From: CAVOGJ01 sp963700865
GTDB taxonomy: Bacteria > Planctomycetota > Planctomycetia > Pirellulales > Pirellulaceae
Direction: 5' to 3'
NCBI GenBank assembly: GCA_963700865.1
Contig: CAVOZC010000017.1
Coordinates: 1-64,000 of the forward strand
DNA length: 64,000 bases
Part shown: piece by piece, positions 20,481-30,635 of the stretch
How the letters are laid out: the number at the start of each line of letters is the position of its first letter
Numbering within the stretch: the stretch's first letter is position 1
The notes under the pieces: model-generated
What the model was told of the DNA's origin: nothing
Seen by the model: only the letters and a program-made list of their open reading frames with translations
Database searches by the model: none
Program-made: the position numbers and the translations under genes

Positions 20481-22061
20481 TCAGGGCGCCACGTTGATCA
20501 CGAAATGGGCGACCAGTGTGTGCCGCTCGTAGGACAACAGGTACACATGCAGCAAGGTCGCGTCGTTTTCATCCAGATGCATGACGGGACCGTCAATGCC
20601 GACGCTATGGTGATCAATCCAGCCGTTATCTTCATCCAACAGCACGCTGACGTACGGAATCGTGTGAGGTGGATGCTGCTGTAACTGGTCATAGGTCTGA
20701 AAGAAAGGCGGCGTGCCAATCCCCATGGGCAAGTAGAGTCCGCGGGGATAGTCTTGCATCGGCAGCTGCGGCAAGGCGGCAAGATCAAAGCCGCTCACGA
20801 AGAAGCGACATTTTCCCGCTTGCTTGCTGCTGGAAAATACCAGCTCCAATTCGGCCAGCGGCTGATTCGTCGCGGGCGACTGGACCTGTCGCAGTATCGC
20901 CTTTTCGAAGCGATCCAGGCGGGAGTATTGGGTGTCCCGCGGGACAGCGACTCGGTAACAACCCGGCGGTACGAAGGAGGCGAGCTGGACCAGCCGACCA
21001 TCGTAGAAGTCGTTCCAGACGCAGACGTTGTCCGCCAGCGTGGTGCGACGCTTGGTGACCTGCTCCCCCGCCACAATGACTCGTTCGTCGCCATCAAACA
21101 CGGTCGGTACCTCGCGCTCGTCGAGCACTTTCCGCAGCTTCTCCATCGCGACGATCGTCCCCACGGGGTCCGACCAATGCTCCAGGTAATACCAATGCTG
21201 CGCATAGTCGAGGCCCGTGTTCTGTTCGAAAAGATTCCGGTAGTGCCCGAGGGGGAAGGTGAACCAGTCATGGTAGTAAAGGGCCTTGCCGTCCTGGTCT
21301 TTCTCGAACAGCAGAATTTCCCACAGCCCGGCGTTCAAGCAGTTCTTGGCCAGTTCGACGCTGAAGATCTTTTCTTTCTCCCAGCCATCGCCGCCGGAAA
21401 TCTCAATGTCGGGCGAGCCCACGTCAAAACGGACCTGTTGGCGGTTCCACTGCCGGTCGGTCAAGGCGATGCGGCGCAGACCCGCGTCCTCTTTGGTCCA
21501 CTCGGGCAGGCTGGGCGTCATCAAGCTGACATCGACATTCCGAATTTCGACCTTGGCGATGTGCGGATGAAGCGGCTCCAGCACGAAATCGAAGTGCGTG
21601 GCGTCCTTGCGGATCAGCGTCAGCTTCCGACCGTTGTAGCTGCCGTAATGAATGCCCAGGTGGGCCGGGTCCTCGGGATATTCGGCGTTGCCGTATTCGG
21701 CAATCGGTAACTCCATGATGTCGGCGCTGCGATAACGCTGCGAAAAGTACCCATAAACCGCGGCACCGGCCGCCAGCAGCAGCAAGACCACGGTACCCGC
21801 CAGCGCCCATAACTTTGATCGCAGGGGCACGCGCCACGAGATCCACTGGCGGCAAGCCCACATGAGCGCCGCGAGGATTGCCAGCGAGAAGAGCGTCCGC
21901 GGCGACATGAATCCCAGGGAACAAACCCCGCCCAGACCGCACACCAGGGCGACGAGCAACCACCACCTGCCCGAGTGTGCGCTATCCGCCCCGGACGCAC
22001 GCCGATTCAGCGAATCCTCCGCATGGATCTCGCCGATGGTCCCTGGAGTCTGCGCACTCAT
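20481..22061 (-). CDS. Large membrane-anchored protein of unknown function
   Basis: 526 residues from ATG 22061. The N-terminal ~110 residues contain three hydrophobic helices (WWLLVALVCGLGGVCSLGF, the LFSLAILAALMWAC stretch, and LAGTVVLLLLAAGAAVYG). The remaining ~410 residues form a soluble, probably extracytoplasmic part with many Trp, Tyr and Asp residues and beta-strand-like segments. No cysteine motif, catalytic triad or known domain is recognisable. Two pieces (HDWFTFPLGHYRNLFEQNTG and YPRGLYLPMGIGTPPFF) look conserved rather than random and would make good search probes. Same strand as the S41 protease gene, 335 bases downstream of it, so co-transcription is possible but unproven. A lineage-specific planctomycete protein is the best description. 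Confidence 0.7.
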   Translation of the reverse strand: MSAQTPGTIGEIHAEDSLNRRASGADSAHSGRWWLLVALVCGLGGVCSLGFMSPRTLFSLAILAALMWACRQWISWRVPLRSKLWALAGTVVLLLLAAGAAVYGYFSQRYRSADIMELPIAEYGNAEYPEDPAHLGIHYGSYNGRKLTLIRKDATHFDFVLEPLHPHIAKVEIRNVDVSLMTPSLPEWTKEDAGLRRIALTDRQWNRQQVRFDVGSPDIEISGGDGWEKEKIFSVELAKNCLNAGLWEILLFEKDQDGKALYYHDWFTFPLGHYRNLFEQNTGLDYAQHWYYLEHWSDPVGTIVAMEKLRKVLDEREVPTVFDGDERVIVAGEQVTKRRTTLADNVCVWNDFYDGRLVQLASFVPPGCYRVAVPRDTQYSRLDRFEKAILRQVQSPATNQPLAELELVFSSSKQAGKCRFFVSGFDLAALPQLPMQDYPRGLYLPMGIGTPPFFQTYDQLQQHPPHTIPYVSVLLDEDNGWIDHHSVGIDGPVMHLDENDATLLHVYLLSYERHTLVAHFVINVAP

Positions 22062-22395
22062 TCGTTTCTCCCCCCGTGTCCCACATGAAAAGCCGAAGCC
22101 TCCGTGCGGACTTCAACGCAAGCTGCCCGCGCGTTGTATCCTCGACTGTGGACCGACGTGCCATTTCGACTTGTACGTGTCAGTGCGCCGGGGTCCGCAA
22201 AACCCAGTTGACGCCAGCTACGACAGCCTCCACCGTACGCCCGATCGTTCCACCTGCCAAGGGCAGCGTGGACACTGCGTGGCGACGATTGTGGCTAAGC
22301 GGAAGTGCAATATCCCTGGAATAGCCGTGATTAGATCGTGGTGTCTCGCAGCAGGGTGACACCCTTTCACCGCTCGCCGCGGCAAGGCACTCCCG
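22062..22395. other. Intergenic stretch, no gene seen
   Basis: About 330 bases between two minus-strand genes. No coding frame, hairpin terminator or repeat stands out. Confidence 0.4.
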
Positions 22396-24763
22396 TTATG
22401 GCGTTACCAACTGTGCCGAAATCACCTCTGTGGCCTTTTCCAAAACCTCATCACGATTGGCCGCGATGCCGGCAGGCGTGGGCTCGATGGCGACAGTCGG
22501 CAGGATGCCAATCCCGTGATGCTGCGAGCCATCGTGCTTTAACACTTTCATGCCTGTCCACGCGACAGCAAAACCGCCTGGCAACGAAAACGGATTGACA
22601 TTGCCGTTCGTCCCGGCCGTGGTGCCGCCGACGATTTCACCCAATCGATAGTGCTCGACAATCCCCATGATCGACTCGGCGTAAGAGATCGCGCGGCCGT
22701 CCGTCACGAACGCGATCTTTGCCGACAGCCGCGGTTTTACTGGCGGCAAATCCCAGGCACTTTCCTGCCACTTCCATCCCTGCCGGTCTGGCAGCACAAC
22801 GATCGGTACATTCCAACGGGCACTCGCCGTGTGTTTGTCGCGCAAGTGCACCAATACCTTCATGGCGGCGTCATTGGGATAGCCGCGTACGTCAAACACG
22901 ATCCCCTTGGCAGCCAACAGCTTGTCGAAGACTTCGTCCAGCGCATCCGTGCCCGCGCCATTCAAATCGAAATAAACAATGCCCGCCGCCAGCTCCGCCC
23001 CGTTCGCCGGTTTCGCCAAGCCGCTTTCGATCGGCTCCTGCATCGAACACAGGGCCATCGTTGTCCCATATTCGGTGCCGTCCGGTTTCCGAAGTCGCAA
23101 GGGACAGGGATCTACCTGGGAAGCCTCCGTTCGCAAGCGAAGGCTGAGCACATGCCGCCGCCAACCCTCCGTCGCCGCGGAAATCCGCGGCGCGAGTCGG
23201 TCGCACACATCCTCGACGCTCTGGCCATTGATGGAAAGAACGACGTCGCCCACCGCGACTTGTGCGGGCACCGATGCGTGCTTGCCCATGACCACCAACT
23301 CGGCGCCTGCCCAATCGAGGCGCTAGCGGCAGCGCCAAGGGGCTGCGAGCGCGAGAGTCATACACATTGCCGTGCCCGTCGTGCAGTTGGCCGACCAGTT
23401 CCTGCAGCACATGCAGATAGGCGACTTCGTCGGCCGCCTCGGCAGCCTGGGCGAGCGCGGTGGGCAGCACTGCGTCCCAGTCGGTGTTGATGACGTCGAA
23501 ATAGGGATAGAAGTGCTGCATCACTCCCCAGCAGATCGTCACACCGGCCAGGCGCGTGGACCGATTCAGCGCGGTGAGCCTGGGTCCCGGCTGGGACGCG
23601 GCCCACCGATTCTCTTGCGTGCCACGCGGTAGCGACCCGTTGTTGCCGACAAAGACCATCACCGGCAGGCGGCAAGAGACGCCTCCTCCCAAGTCCTTGA
23701 CCAGATCGGGAGATTCAAACGCCGAACGTGCATCTTTTCCGCCCAGTTCCTGGGAAGCCCATGTTGCGAGCGTCGCGGTAATGGCCGTTTCATCCCGTTG
23801 CGGCGGCAAGCGCAGCTGCTTGGTCTGACTGTGATAAAGGCTCTGTCCCGTCGCTACCCGACCGGCACCGTAGTGGCGCCAATACCGGAGGTACTGCGCA
23901 TCCGCGGGGATCGGCAGCCGCCTCGGCGCGTCGCCAACGCCACCCGCCCACACCGCCAGGGTGGGGGCGATCGGAGCGAACATGCGTCGCAGCGCTTCCG
24001 CCAACTGCTCCGCGTTCTCCGCCGGTTCCGCCGCTTCCATCAGCTCAACGGCGAACCGATCCCAGTCTTGCACGGCGATCGCCTCATCGCTGGGATGAAA
24101 GAAGCGCACGTATGCCAACAAGCGGGCAGCCGCCTGCAAATTTTCGAGTCCACGGGCGGTGGCCGCCCTCGCCGGTGTCGCCGCCTGGACAGACGCAGCC
24201 CCGGAGCTTACCAGTTTGACGTCGTCGATGAACACGGTGCCGCCGCCCAGCGACATGACTCCCAGCGCCAACTGAATGGCATCCGCAGCGACGTCCCCCT
24301 CAATCACGGCCTCCGTCCAGTGCGAGCTGCGAATCGGACGGTTCGCCATATTGTCGAAGAAGCCCATTTGCTGCCCGGGCCGATCGACCCGCAGCCACAT
24401 CATGGCGCTGGCCCCGTCCCCTTCCACGCGGATGTGGGCGGACAGCCGCACCTGCTGGCCGCGATACTCGCTGGCGTCCACGACGCGCATCAAGTTGCCG
24501 AAGGCGATTTCGGAATTGCCCGATGGTGAGAGTTTCGCGGACCGCTTTCCGTCACTGGCATCCTCGTCCCACAACTCGCCTTGCCAACCCGTGGTCGGCA
24601 CGAACCACTTCGCCGGAAGCTCGCCCGGATTACCCGCCTCGAAACCCAAATCCAGCGGCGGGCTCGCCTTGGCAGGTGGTTCCGCGGCCACGTCGCATGA
24701 TAGCGCGATGACGAAGACCATCGCCATGGCCACCACAAGCACAAGGGTTACGGTGCGGCACAT
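22396..24763 (-). CDS. Secreted S41 (C-terminal processing / tricorn-like) peptidase (frameshift near 23322)
   Basis: Start at ATG 24763, opening a signal peptide (VLVVAMAMVFVIALS). An N-terminal beta-sandwich region of ~180 residues resembles a carbohydrate-binding or jelly-roll module (DLGFEAGNPGELPAKW, FIDDVKLV). A helical linker follows (AARLLAYVRFFHPSDEA), seen in planctomycete and Bacteroidetes S41 proteins. Then come a PDZ domain (VAVGDVVLSINGQSVEDV) and the S41 core: GIVYFDLNG, KGIVFDVRGYPN, and AFVTDGRAISYAES with the likely nucleophile Ser. An extra base near 23322 breaks the frame just before the PDZ domain (LPL-APRLG as read, LPLRLDWAG repaired). Role: degradation of extracytoplasmic proteins or peptides. 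Confidence 0.83.
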
Positions 24764-25235
24764 GGGATGGCTCCCCAAAAAAGTCGATCTGTCGGATGTC
24801 GCGCAACGGGTACGCTTGCCTGGGCACCTGCGCCCGGCGACGACCACCATCGTAGCGTCGCCGTCCCGGCTGCAAAGGACGGCCCTTCACTTCGGAGCGG
24901 CGGTGGATGCGGCCAAGGCGGGCTGGCCTGCGAGAGCCAACGCCACGCGGTCCCGCCAGGCGTCGCGGCCGGGACGGCCACGCCTACCATGGCCGGGACG
25001 TTGCCCCGATCATGCTGGGCGTGCTGGGGACACCGCACGTTCATTCAGACACGGAACGCGGTCAGGAACGTGTCCCCTGGGAATAAACCCTGGGCTACTG
25101 AGCGCACTACCTGGAAATTTGCCGTAGAATATGGCCGGACAGAAGCGAGATGGAGCAGCCGCCAGGCGCCGAGCTGTGGTGGCTTTGGGACGGGAAGAGA
25201 AGTCACCACCTCTGTTCTTGATCGGAGGACCCTAC
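24764..25235. other. Divergent intergenic region
   Basis: About 470 bases between the S41 gene and the small secreted protein gene, so it should hold two divergent promoters. It contains direct repeats of GCCGGGAC around 24968-25003. No supported coding frame. Confidence 0.4.
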
Positions 25236-25759
25236 ATGTTCCGACGTCTCATCGTTTCCGTGTTGCTCTGCGGCTGGTGCGTTTCCCCCCTGCCCTGCCC
25301 GCTCAAGTCTGGCCGGAGCGGCTTCCCACGATCCGCAACGACGTGCGTGACGACGCGCAAGCCGTACGCGGGTCAACGATTCTGGCGGATGGGCAGATCG
25401 TGACGAATGAAGCCCTGCTGGGTCCCACGCAAGAGTTACTGGAGCCCTTCGTGGCGAAGCAAATTCTGCAAGGTGACGATTACTTTGAGTGGTGCCTGCG
25501 TTGGAATCGACTGCAAACGTATCTAGCCAAGCAACGGTCCTTTCCCCCGCGCACCATTCGCGGCTGGATGACGCGCCAGTCGAGCTTTTCTCAAGGCTCT
25601 GTCGGTGGCTTCGGTTTTCGCGGCGGCGGCCCCGTGTGGCGGCTGTACCATGCCACGAGTCAGAATCACCAACAGGAGTGGAAGATCGGAGGCTACGGCG
25701 GCGGTCCGGTCGACATCCACAATCCGTTTGTCAACATGACGCATGAAGCCGGCGGATGA
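25236..25759 (+). CDS. Small secreted protein, unknown function (frameshift near 25290)
   Basis: About 174 residues after repair. ATG 25236 is preceded by GGAGG (25224-25228). The first 28 or so residues are a signal peptide (MFRRLIVSVLLCGWCVS, then a cleavage-like ALPAQ). One C missing from a run of six (~25287) separates the signal from the body; restoring it yields PPALPAQVWPERL. The mature part contains TILADGQIVTNEALLGPTQ, a Trp/Tyr-rich centre (DDYFEWCLRWNRLQTYL) and a Gly-rich segment (GGFGFRGGG). It resembles no family I know. A short GACAGG palindrome follows the stop. Confidence 0.6.
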
Positions 25760-26118
25760 TGAGTGGGACAGGCTTCCAGCCTGTCAGCGTGCCTCGTCTT
25801 CCTTCCGCAAATCGATCCGACTCACCCCGGATAGGCTTCCAGCCCGAAGTAACGCGTTCCCGTGACCGGAGTGGCTCGGGTGAGTTGCGACCCCATCCGC
25901 TTTTCCGGGGGGAGGGAGACGTGACGCGCCCAACGACCCGCGCGCGCTGCACGTTGACGGCTTGCCGGAATGACCCGCATAATGACGCTTCGCTGGTCGT
26001 CTCACGCTCGAGGCGGTGTTCACGCTAGCCTGCGCTGCGTTCACCCACCCGCCTGCGGCAAGCCAAGTGTGCCGGGAAGTATCGCATTCATTCACATCCG
26101 CGCCCTTACGTCGGTAGC
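25760..26118. repeat. Intergenic REP-like elements
   Basis: Contains the palindrome GACAGGCT-TCC-AGCCTGTC (25767-25785), a degenerate second copy (GATAGGCTTCCAGCCCG, ~25832), and a second copy of the CCGCTTTTCC box (25891-25920) also found at 20231-20259. No gene seen. Confidence 0.55.
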
Positions 26119-26962
26119 ATGGTTCGCATGGCAGACAGCTCCGATGTGCAGGGACGTGATCGCCCGGCATGGCTCGCCAAGGCCATGGTGCTCCTGCTCG
26201 TCGGTGGCGCGGCCGTGATCGGATACACGCAATTTGGCGACACGACTCACGCTCGCCCACCTCGCCGAGCAGGAAGCACAACTGCGATCGTTCCAGCAGC
26301 AGCATCCCTTTCTTGTCTACGGGGTGGCTTTCCTGGTTTATGTCGCGGTGACCGGTCTCTCGCTGCCGGGCGCGGCGGCGATGACGCTCGTGTTTGGCTG
26401 GTACTTCGGTTTCTGGCGAGCAATCGTGCTCGTCAGTTTCGCGTCTACGACCGGCGCCACCTTGGCTTTCCTCCTCAGCCGCTTCCTGTTTCGTGACGCG
26501 ATCCAGCGGCGCTTCGGCGAGCGGCTGCAGAGTTTCAATCAAGCGCTAGAGAAGGAAGGTCCCTTCTTCCTGTTCACGCTACGGCTGATCCCGGCGGTTC
26601 CCTTCTTCGTGATCAACGCCGTCATGGGGCTGACACCGATCCGCGCCCGCACGTTCTGGTGGGTCAGCCAGCTGGGCATGTTCCCCGGCACCATCGTTTA
26701 CGTCTACGCCGGCTCGCGGGTGCCCCACCTGCGACAACTGGCCGACGAGGGGATCCAGGCGGTCTTCAGTCCCTCGCAACTGACGCAGCTCCTCGTCGCG
26801 TTTGCCCTGCTGGGCATCTTCCCCTTCATCGTCCGATTTTTGGTAGCCGCCGTTGTGCGGTGGAATACAGAGTCCTCGCGCCGGCCGGTTCGCCGACCGA
26901 CCACCACGATTCGTAGCCGGACGATGCCAAGAGCGACCACGCGGAACAGAGAATTACGATGA
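26119..26962 (+). CDS. TVP38/TMEM64 (DedA-like, SNARE-associated) membrane protein (frameshift near 26242)
   Basis: About 280 residues with five to six membrane helices. A first helix (AMVLLLVGGAAVIGYTQF) is followed by the VTT domain with GLSLPGAAAMTLVFGWYFG and the re-entrant motif TLRLIPAVPFFVINAVMGLT, and GTIVYVYAGSR. Members are lipid-related or half-transporter membrane proteins of uncertain activity. An inserted A at ~26242 (GGCGACACGACTC) separates helix 1 from the rest; its removal gives GDRLTLAHLAEQEAQL. The next gene starts 14 bases later and encodes a mercuric-reductase-like flavoprotein. The two families are frequently adjacent or fused in bacteria, which supports a joint role. 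Confidence 0.83.
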
Positions 26963-26975
26963 GGAAACCACGATA

Positions 26976-28536
26976 ATGGAAACCGCAAGGGGTGCCGCTG
27001 CACCCGCAAGATGTCTACAACCGGGCGCTGGCCGCGCATGTCCACCCGGCCGACTGGGTGAATCCCCAGCCGCGAGCGCCGTATCAGCTGGTTGTCATCG
27101 GTGCCGGCACGGCGGGACTCGTTTGCGCCGCCGGAGCCGCCGGTTTCGGCGCGCAGGTGGCGCTGATTGAACGGGAACTGATGGGGGGTGACTGCCTGAA
27201 CGTCGGTTGCGTGCCGTCCAAAGCGGTGATTCGGGCGGCCCGCGTCGCGGCGACCGTGCGAGACGCGGCCCCCTTTGGCGTCACGGTCGGCGGCGACGTC
27301 CACGTCGATTTCGGCGAACGCCATGGAGCGGATGCGGCGACTGCGCGCCGGCATCAGCCCCAATGATTCGGCCCAACGCTTCTCGGATCTGGGTGTCGAT
27401 GTCTATTTTGGCCAAGGCACCTTTGTCAACGATCGCACGATCACGGTGACAACGACGGATGGCTCGGTGCGGGAATTGACGTTCCGCAAGGCAGTGATCG
27501 CCACCGGCGCGGGCCGCGGCGCCTCCCATTCCGGGCATCGACACGGTTGACTACCTCACCAACGAGAGCCTGTTCTCGCTGACCGAGTTGCCGCGGCGGT
27601 TGGCCGATCATCGGCTCGGGACCGATCGGCGCCGAAATGGCCCAGACGTTCGCGCGGTTTGGCAGCGAGGTCTTTCTGTTCGAGCGCGAGGGCCAGATAC
27701 TGCCGCGAGAGGACGCCGACGCGGCGGCAATCGTCGCCCGGCAGTTCGAGCGAGATGGGGTGAGCCTGATGTTGCAGAGTCAGGAAGATGCGACTCGAGC
27801 CGGCCGGGAAGGGGACGATCCGAGTCCACGTGACGCGAAATGGTGAATCTGTCGAGATTGTGGTTGATAAGCTGCTGGTGGCGGTGGGTCGCGCCCCGAA
27901 CATCGGCGGACTGGATGCTGGATGCCGTCGGCGTGAAGTACGACAAGTCCGGCGTCGTCGTCAATGATTACTTGCAAACCACGCATCCTCGCATCTATGC
28001 GGCCGGCGACATTTGTTCGAAGTACAAGTTCACGCACGCGGCCGACTTTCAGGCTCGGATCGTCATTCAGAATGCGCTGTTCGCCCTCGGACCGCTGGGC
28101 CGAAAGAGGGCCAGCCGTCTGATCATTCCCTGGGCCACGTATACGTCGCCCGAGCTGGCGCATGTGGGACTCTCCGAACGAGACGCCGAGGAGCACGGGA
28201 GTCGCGATCGACACGTACGTGCAGCCGTTCTCGGAAGTGGACCGAGCCATCCTGGACGGCCAGGAAGAGGGGTTTGTCAAGGTTCACACCCGGCGGGGTA
28301 CGGATCGGATCGTGGGGGCGACCATCGTCGCCGAACATGCCGGAGACCTGATTTCCGAAATTACCCTCGCCATGCAAAATGGACTGGGACTTTCCCAGAT
28401 CGGCGCCACGATTCATCCCTATCCGACGCAGGCGGAAGCGATTCGCAAGCTGGGGGATCAATTCAATCGCACGAAGCTGACGCCGAATAGCAAGAAAATT
28501 TTGGGATGGCTGCGGCGATGGAACGTGGGCGGGTAG
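26976..28536 (+). CDS. Mercuric-reductase-like / dihydrolipoamide-dehydrogenase-family FAD oxidoreductase (multiple frameshifts)
   Basis: Flavin disulfide reductase of about 515 residues after repair. In order: FAD-binding VVIGAGTAGLVCAAGAAG; redox-active disulfide GGDCLNVGCVPSK; second nucleotide fold IIGSGPIGAEMAQ; IYAAGDICS; dimer interface ending in TIHPYPTQAEAIRKLGDQF. The N-terminal NVHPPDWVNP-like element (HVHPADWVNP) is typical of the TVP38-linked subgroup. There is no N-terminal mercury-binding domain and no C-terminal vicinal Cys pair, so mercury reduction is unlikely. Seven one-base insertions are inferred, near 26990, 27317, 27511, 27606, 27793, 27915 and 28199. Each removal restores family sequence, so either the gene decays or the sequence is poor here. 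ATG 26976 needs the first correction; GTG 26992 is the alternative start. Confidence 0.78.
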
Positions 28537-29069
28537 GCAGCGGCGTACGGCGGATGGCGGAGGCGGGACGAAACGAATTCGTGCCATGGCGGGCAATGGC
28601 GGTGGTCGATCGGGGGGGCGGAATCGAACCCGCATGATGTTTTCGCCGCAGGCGATATTCATCGTAGCCTGGGGCAAGCGCTCGTGAGTTCCACGAACGA
28701 ACGCGCCGCCCTAGGGCACGCGCACCAGGAGACATCGGCCGAGCCACCCGCGCATCCAAGGCGGAAGCACGTGCCGAGGCCGAAACGAACCCCCTCGATT
28801 TCGCGCCTTGAACGGGGACGGCGGGGACGCGGGCCAACGTGCGGCCTCGGCAGCGCGAGCACCGAGGCCACGTCGCTCGCTCGGCCGGGGGTGTGGCGGT
28901 CACGATACCTGGGGCGGCGCTGGGGCTCGTGGAACTCGCCCGCGCTGGCCCCAGGCTACGGTGAGGCACGCCCTTGGCGTGCGGACGCGCGGCAACGAAG
29001 ACCGGCACGATTTCGCACCCGGACGGTGAACGGACGGGCCAAAACGAACCCGCACGATTTCGGGCCGAT
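28537..29069. repeat. Gene-free region with degenerate dispersed repeats
   Basis: About 530 bases without a gene. A ~38-base unit at 28661-28698 recurs as its reverse complement at 28925-28962; the shared core is CTCGTGGAACTC ... GCCCCAGGCTACG. A second motif, CGAACCCGCAyGAT...TTTCG, appears near 28625, 28780 and 29046 in the same orientation. Composition is strongly G+C-rich. Looks like accumulated REP-type or transposon-derived fragments. Confidence 0.55.
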
Positions 29070-30635
29070 TTACGACCGTTGTCGTAACACAATGGCCCCC
29101 GTGGGACACGCGGCCGCACATCGCCCGGCGGCCGAGCCGAGCGCCTGGTCCAAGGTAACGCCGGGCGGAGGCCCGATGCGGGTCTCGATACTGCGTCCCA
29201 GGAATGACAAGCCCACTGCGTCCTCGGCTTCCCGCGCCATTTCGACGCAAATGCCGCACAGAATGCACTTCCCCAGTTCCAGCACCACCTCCTTGCCCAC
29301 GATCCGTCCCTCAAACCGTCGCTCGCTATCGCGGAAACGATGGGCGTCGCACTGGTACAGGGCCGCATAGTGATGCAGCCGACACGTGTCGAGCGCAGGG
29401 CAATCGCAGCCCAGGCAGCGTTCGGCCTCACGCCGTGCCTCCGCGTCGGTCAAATCCTCGACGGGCACATCGCCATCGATGCGGGGGATCGTTGGCGAAC
29501 CTTCGCAAAATTCGCACAGCTCGCCCGCAGTCAGCCGCGCCAAGCGGGTCTCGAACTTGTGCTGGCGATCGGGCAGAGTGAGCCCGCGCAGCCAGGCATC
29601 GATGCACTGGGCCGCCAGTTTGCCTTCGGCAACGGACTGCACGACCAAGTGATAGGGCCGCACGGCGTTACCGGCGGCGAAGACACCCTCGCGGCTGGTC
29701 ATCCGCGATCGCGCGTCGACACGGATGCCGCTGGTGGTCATCGTTACGCCCGCCTCGGAGATCCCTTCCACCTCGCCTCGGCCCGTGGCCAGCAGCACCG
29801 CATCAAATTCGTCCGCCAGTTGATCGAGCGATACCTGCTCTCCCAACGGCACCCCCAGCCGCGTCTCGCCGCAATCCAGGAGTGCCGTTTCGGCTTCCCG
29901 CTGCAATACCTGGCGAGGCAACTCGTCTTCGGAAAACTCGACGCGCAGCCGCCCGCCCAATTGTGGGTGCTGTTCCATCAGAACGCAGTGATGGCCCCGC
30001 TGGGCCAGATGATAGGCGGCCGTCAGACCCGTCGGCCCGCCACCCACAATCACGACTCGCTTGCCCGTAGCGGCCGCCACGGGCGGGCGATAGGGAGTGG
30101 CTGACGACAGATCTTGATCGGCCACAAACTGCTTGAGCTTGCAGATGGCCGCGGGGCTATCATGTTGGCCACGGCGGCAGGCGTGCTCGCATACTTCCGG
30201 ACAGACGCGCCCCAGAATCGCGGGCAGGGCAATGTCGCGCTTCACCGTTTCGATGGCCGACCGGTAGTCCCCCTCGGCCACGTGGCGAAGCATGTTCGGG
30301 ACGTCCATGTGGGCGGGACACGTGTTTTCGCAGGGAGCATGACAATCGCCGGCATGGTCGGCCAGCAAAAGTTCGATGCCCGTGCGACGCAGCTCGTGCA
30401 GCTCGTCCGTTTCCGACTCGACGCACATGCCCTCCCGCACAATCGTCGCACAGGACGGGACGACGCCGGCGGCACCATCGACGCGGACCAGGCAACACAT
30501 GCAGGAGTTGTGCGGCGCGTGACCCTCGTGGCAGCACATGGCCGGAACATCGATTCCCAACTGCCGCAGCGCCGCCAGGACCGATTGCCCGGCGGGGACA
30601 TGGACGTTGCGGCGATCGATTTGCAACTGCACCAT
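29070..30635 (-). CDS. 2Fe-2S ferredoxin / GltD-like FAD-NAD(P) oxidoreductase (NfnB/StnA-like)
   Basis: 521 residues from ATG 30635, whose A is shared with the upstream stop (TGATG). Domains in order: plant-type 2Fe-2S with Cys in CCHEGHAPHNSCMCC (~30-50); a NuoG/GltD-like 4Fe-4S region, CHAPCENTCPAHMDVPNML and CPEVCEHAC; FAD fold VVIVGGGPTGLTAAYHLAQ; NAD(P) region in which DAVLLATGRG is visible; the closing VFAAGNAV. The C terminus carries two more cluster sites (CLGCDCPALDTC and CILCGICVEMAREAEDAVG, closing with CAAACPTGA). The layout matches NADPH-side subunits of Nfn- or Stn-type transhydrogenases and GltD. Last gene of the redox operon, coupled by overlap to the NuoEF-like gene. Cytoplasmic; physiological donor and acceptor unknown. 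Confidence 0.8.
   Translation of the reverse strand: MVQLQIDRRNVHVPAGQSVLAALRQLGIDVPAMCCHEGHAPHNSCMCCLVRVDGAAGVVPSCATIVREGMCVESETDELHELRRTGIELLLADHAGDCHAPCENTCPAHMDVPNMLRHVAEGDYRSAIETVKRDIALPAILGRVCPEVCEHACRRGQHDSPAAICKLKQFVADQDLSSATPYRPPVAAATGKRVVIVGGGPTGLTAAYHLAQRGHHCVLMEQHPQLGGRLRVEFSEDELPRQVLQREAETALLDCGETRLGVPLGEQVSLDQLADEFDAVLLATGRGEVEGISEAGVTMTTSGIRVDARSRMTSREGVFAAGNAVRPYHLVVQSVAEGKLAAQCIDAWLRGLTLPDRQHKFETRLARLTAGELCEFCEGSPTIPRIDGDVPVEDLTDAEARREAERCLGCDCPALDTCRLHHYAALYQCDAHRFRDSERRFEGRIVGKEVVLELGKCILCGICVEMAREAEDAVGLSFLGRSIETRIGPPPGVTLDQALGSAAGRCAAACPTGAIVLRQRS

Noticed and set aside
20754..21710. 318-codon plus-strand frame
   Set aside because: Antisense to the 526-residue membrane protein gene; composition biased and no start signal.
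26976..28536. Mercury resistance operon
   Set aside because: No merR, merT, merP or merB; the reductase lacks the metal-binding domain and the C-terminal Cys pair.
28617..28640. tRNA or tmRNA 3' end (GCGGGTTCGATTCCG on the minus strand)
   Set aside because: The T-loop sequence is right, but the stem has two mismatches, no matching acceptor 5' strand lies at the proper distance, and no tmRNA tag frame is visible. At most an old tRNA-end fragment or repeat.
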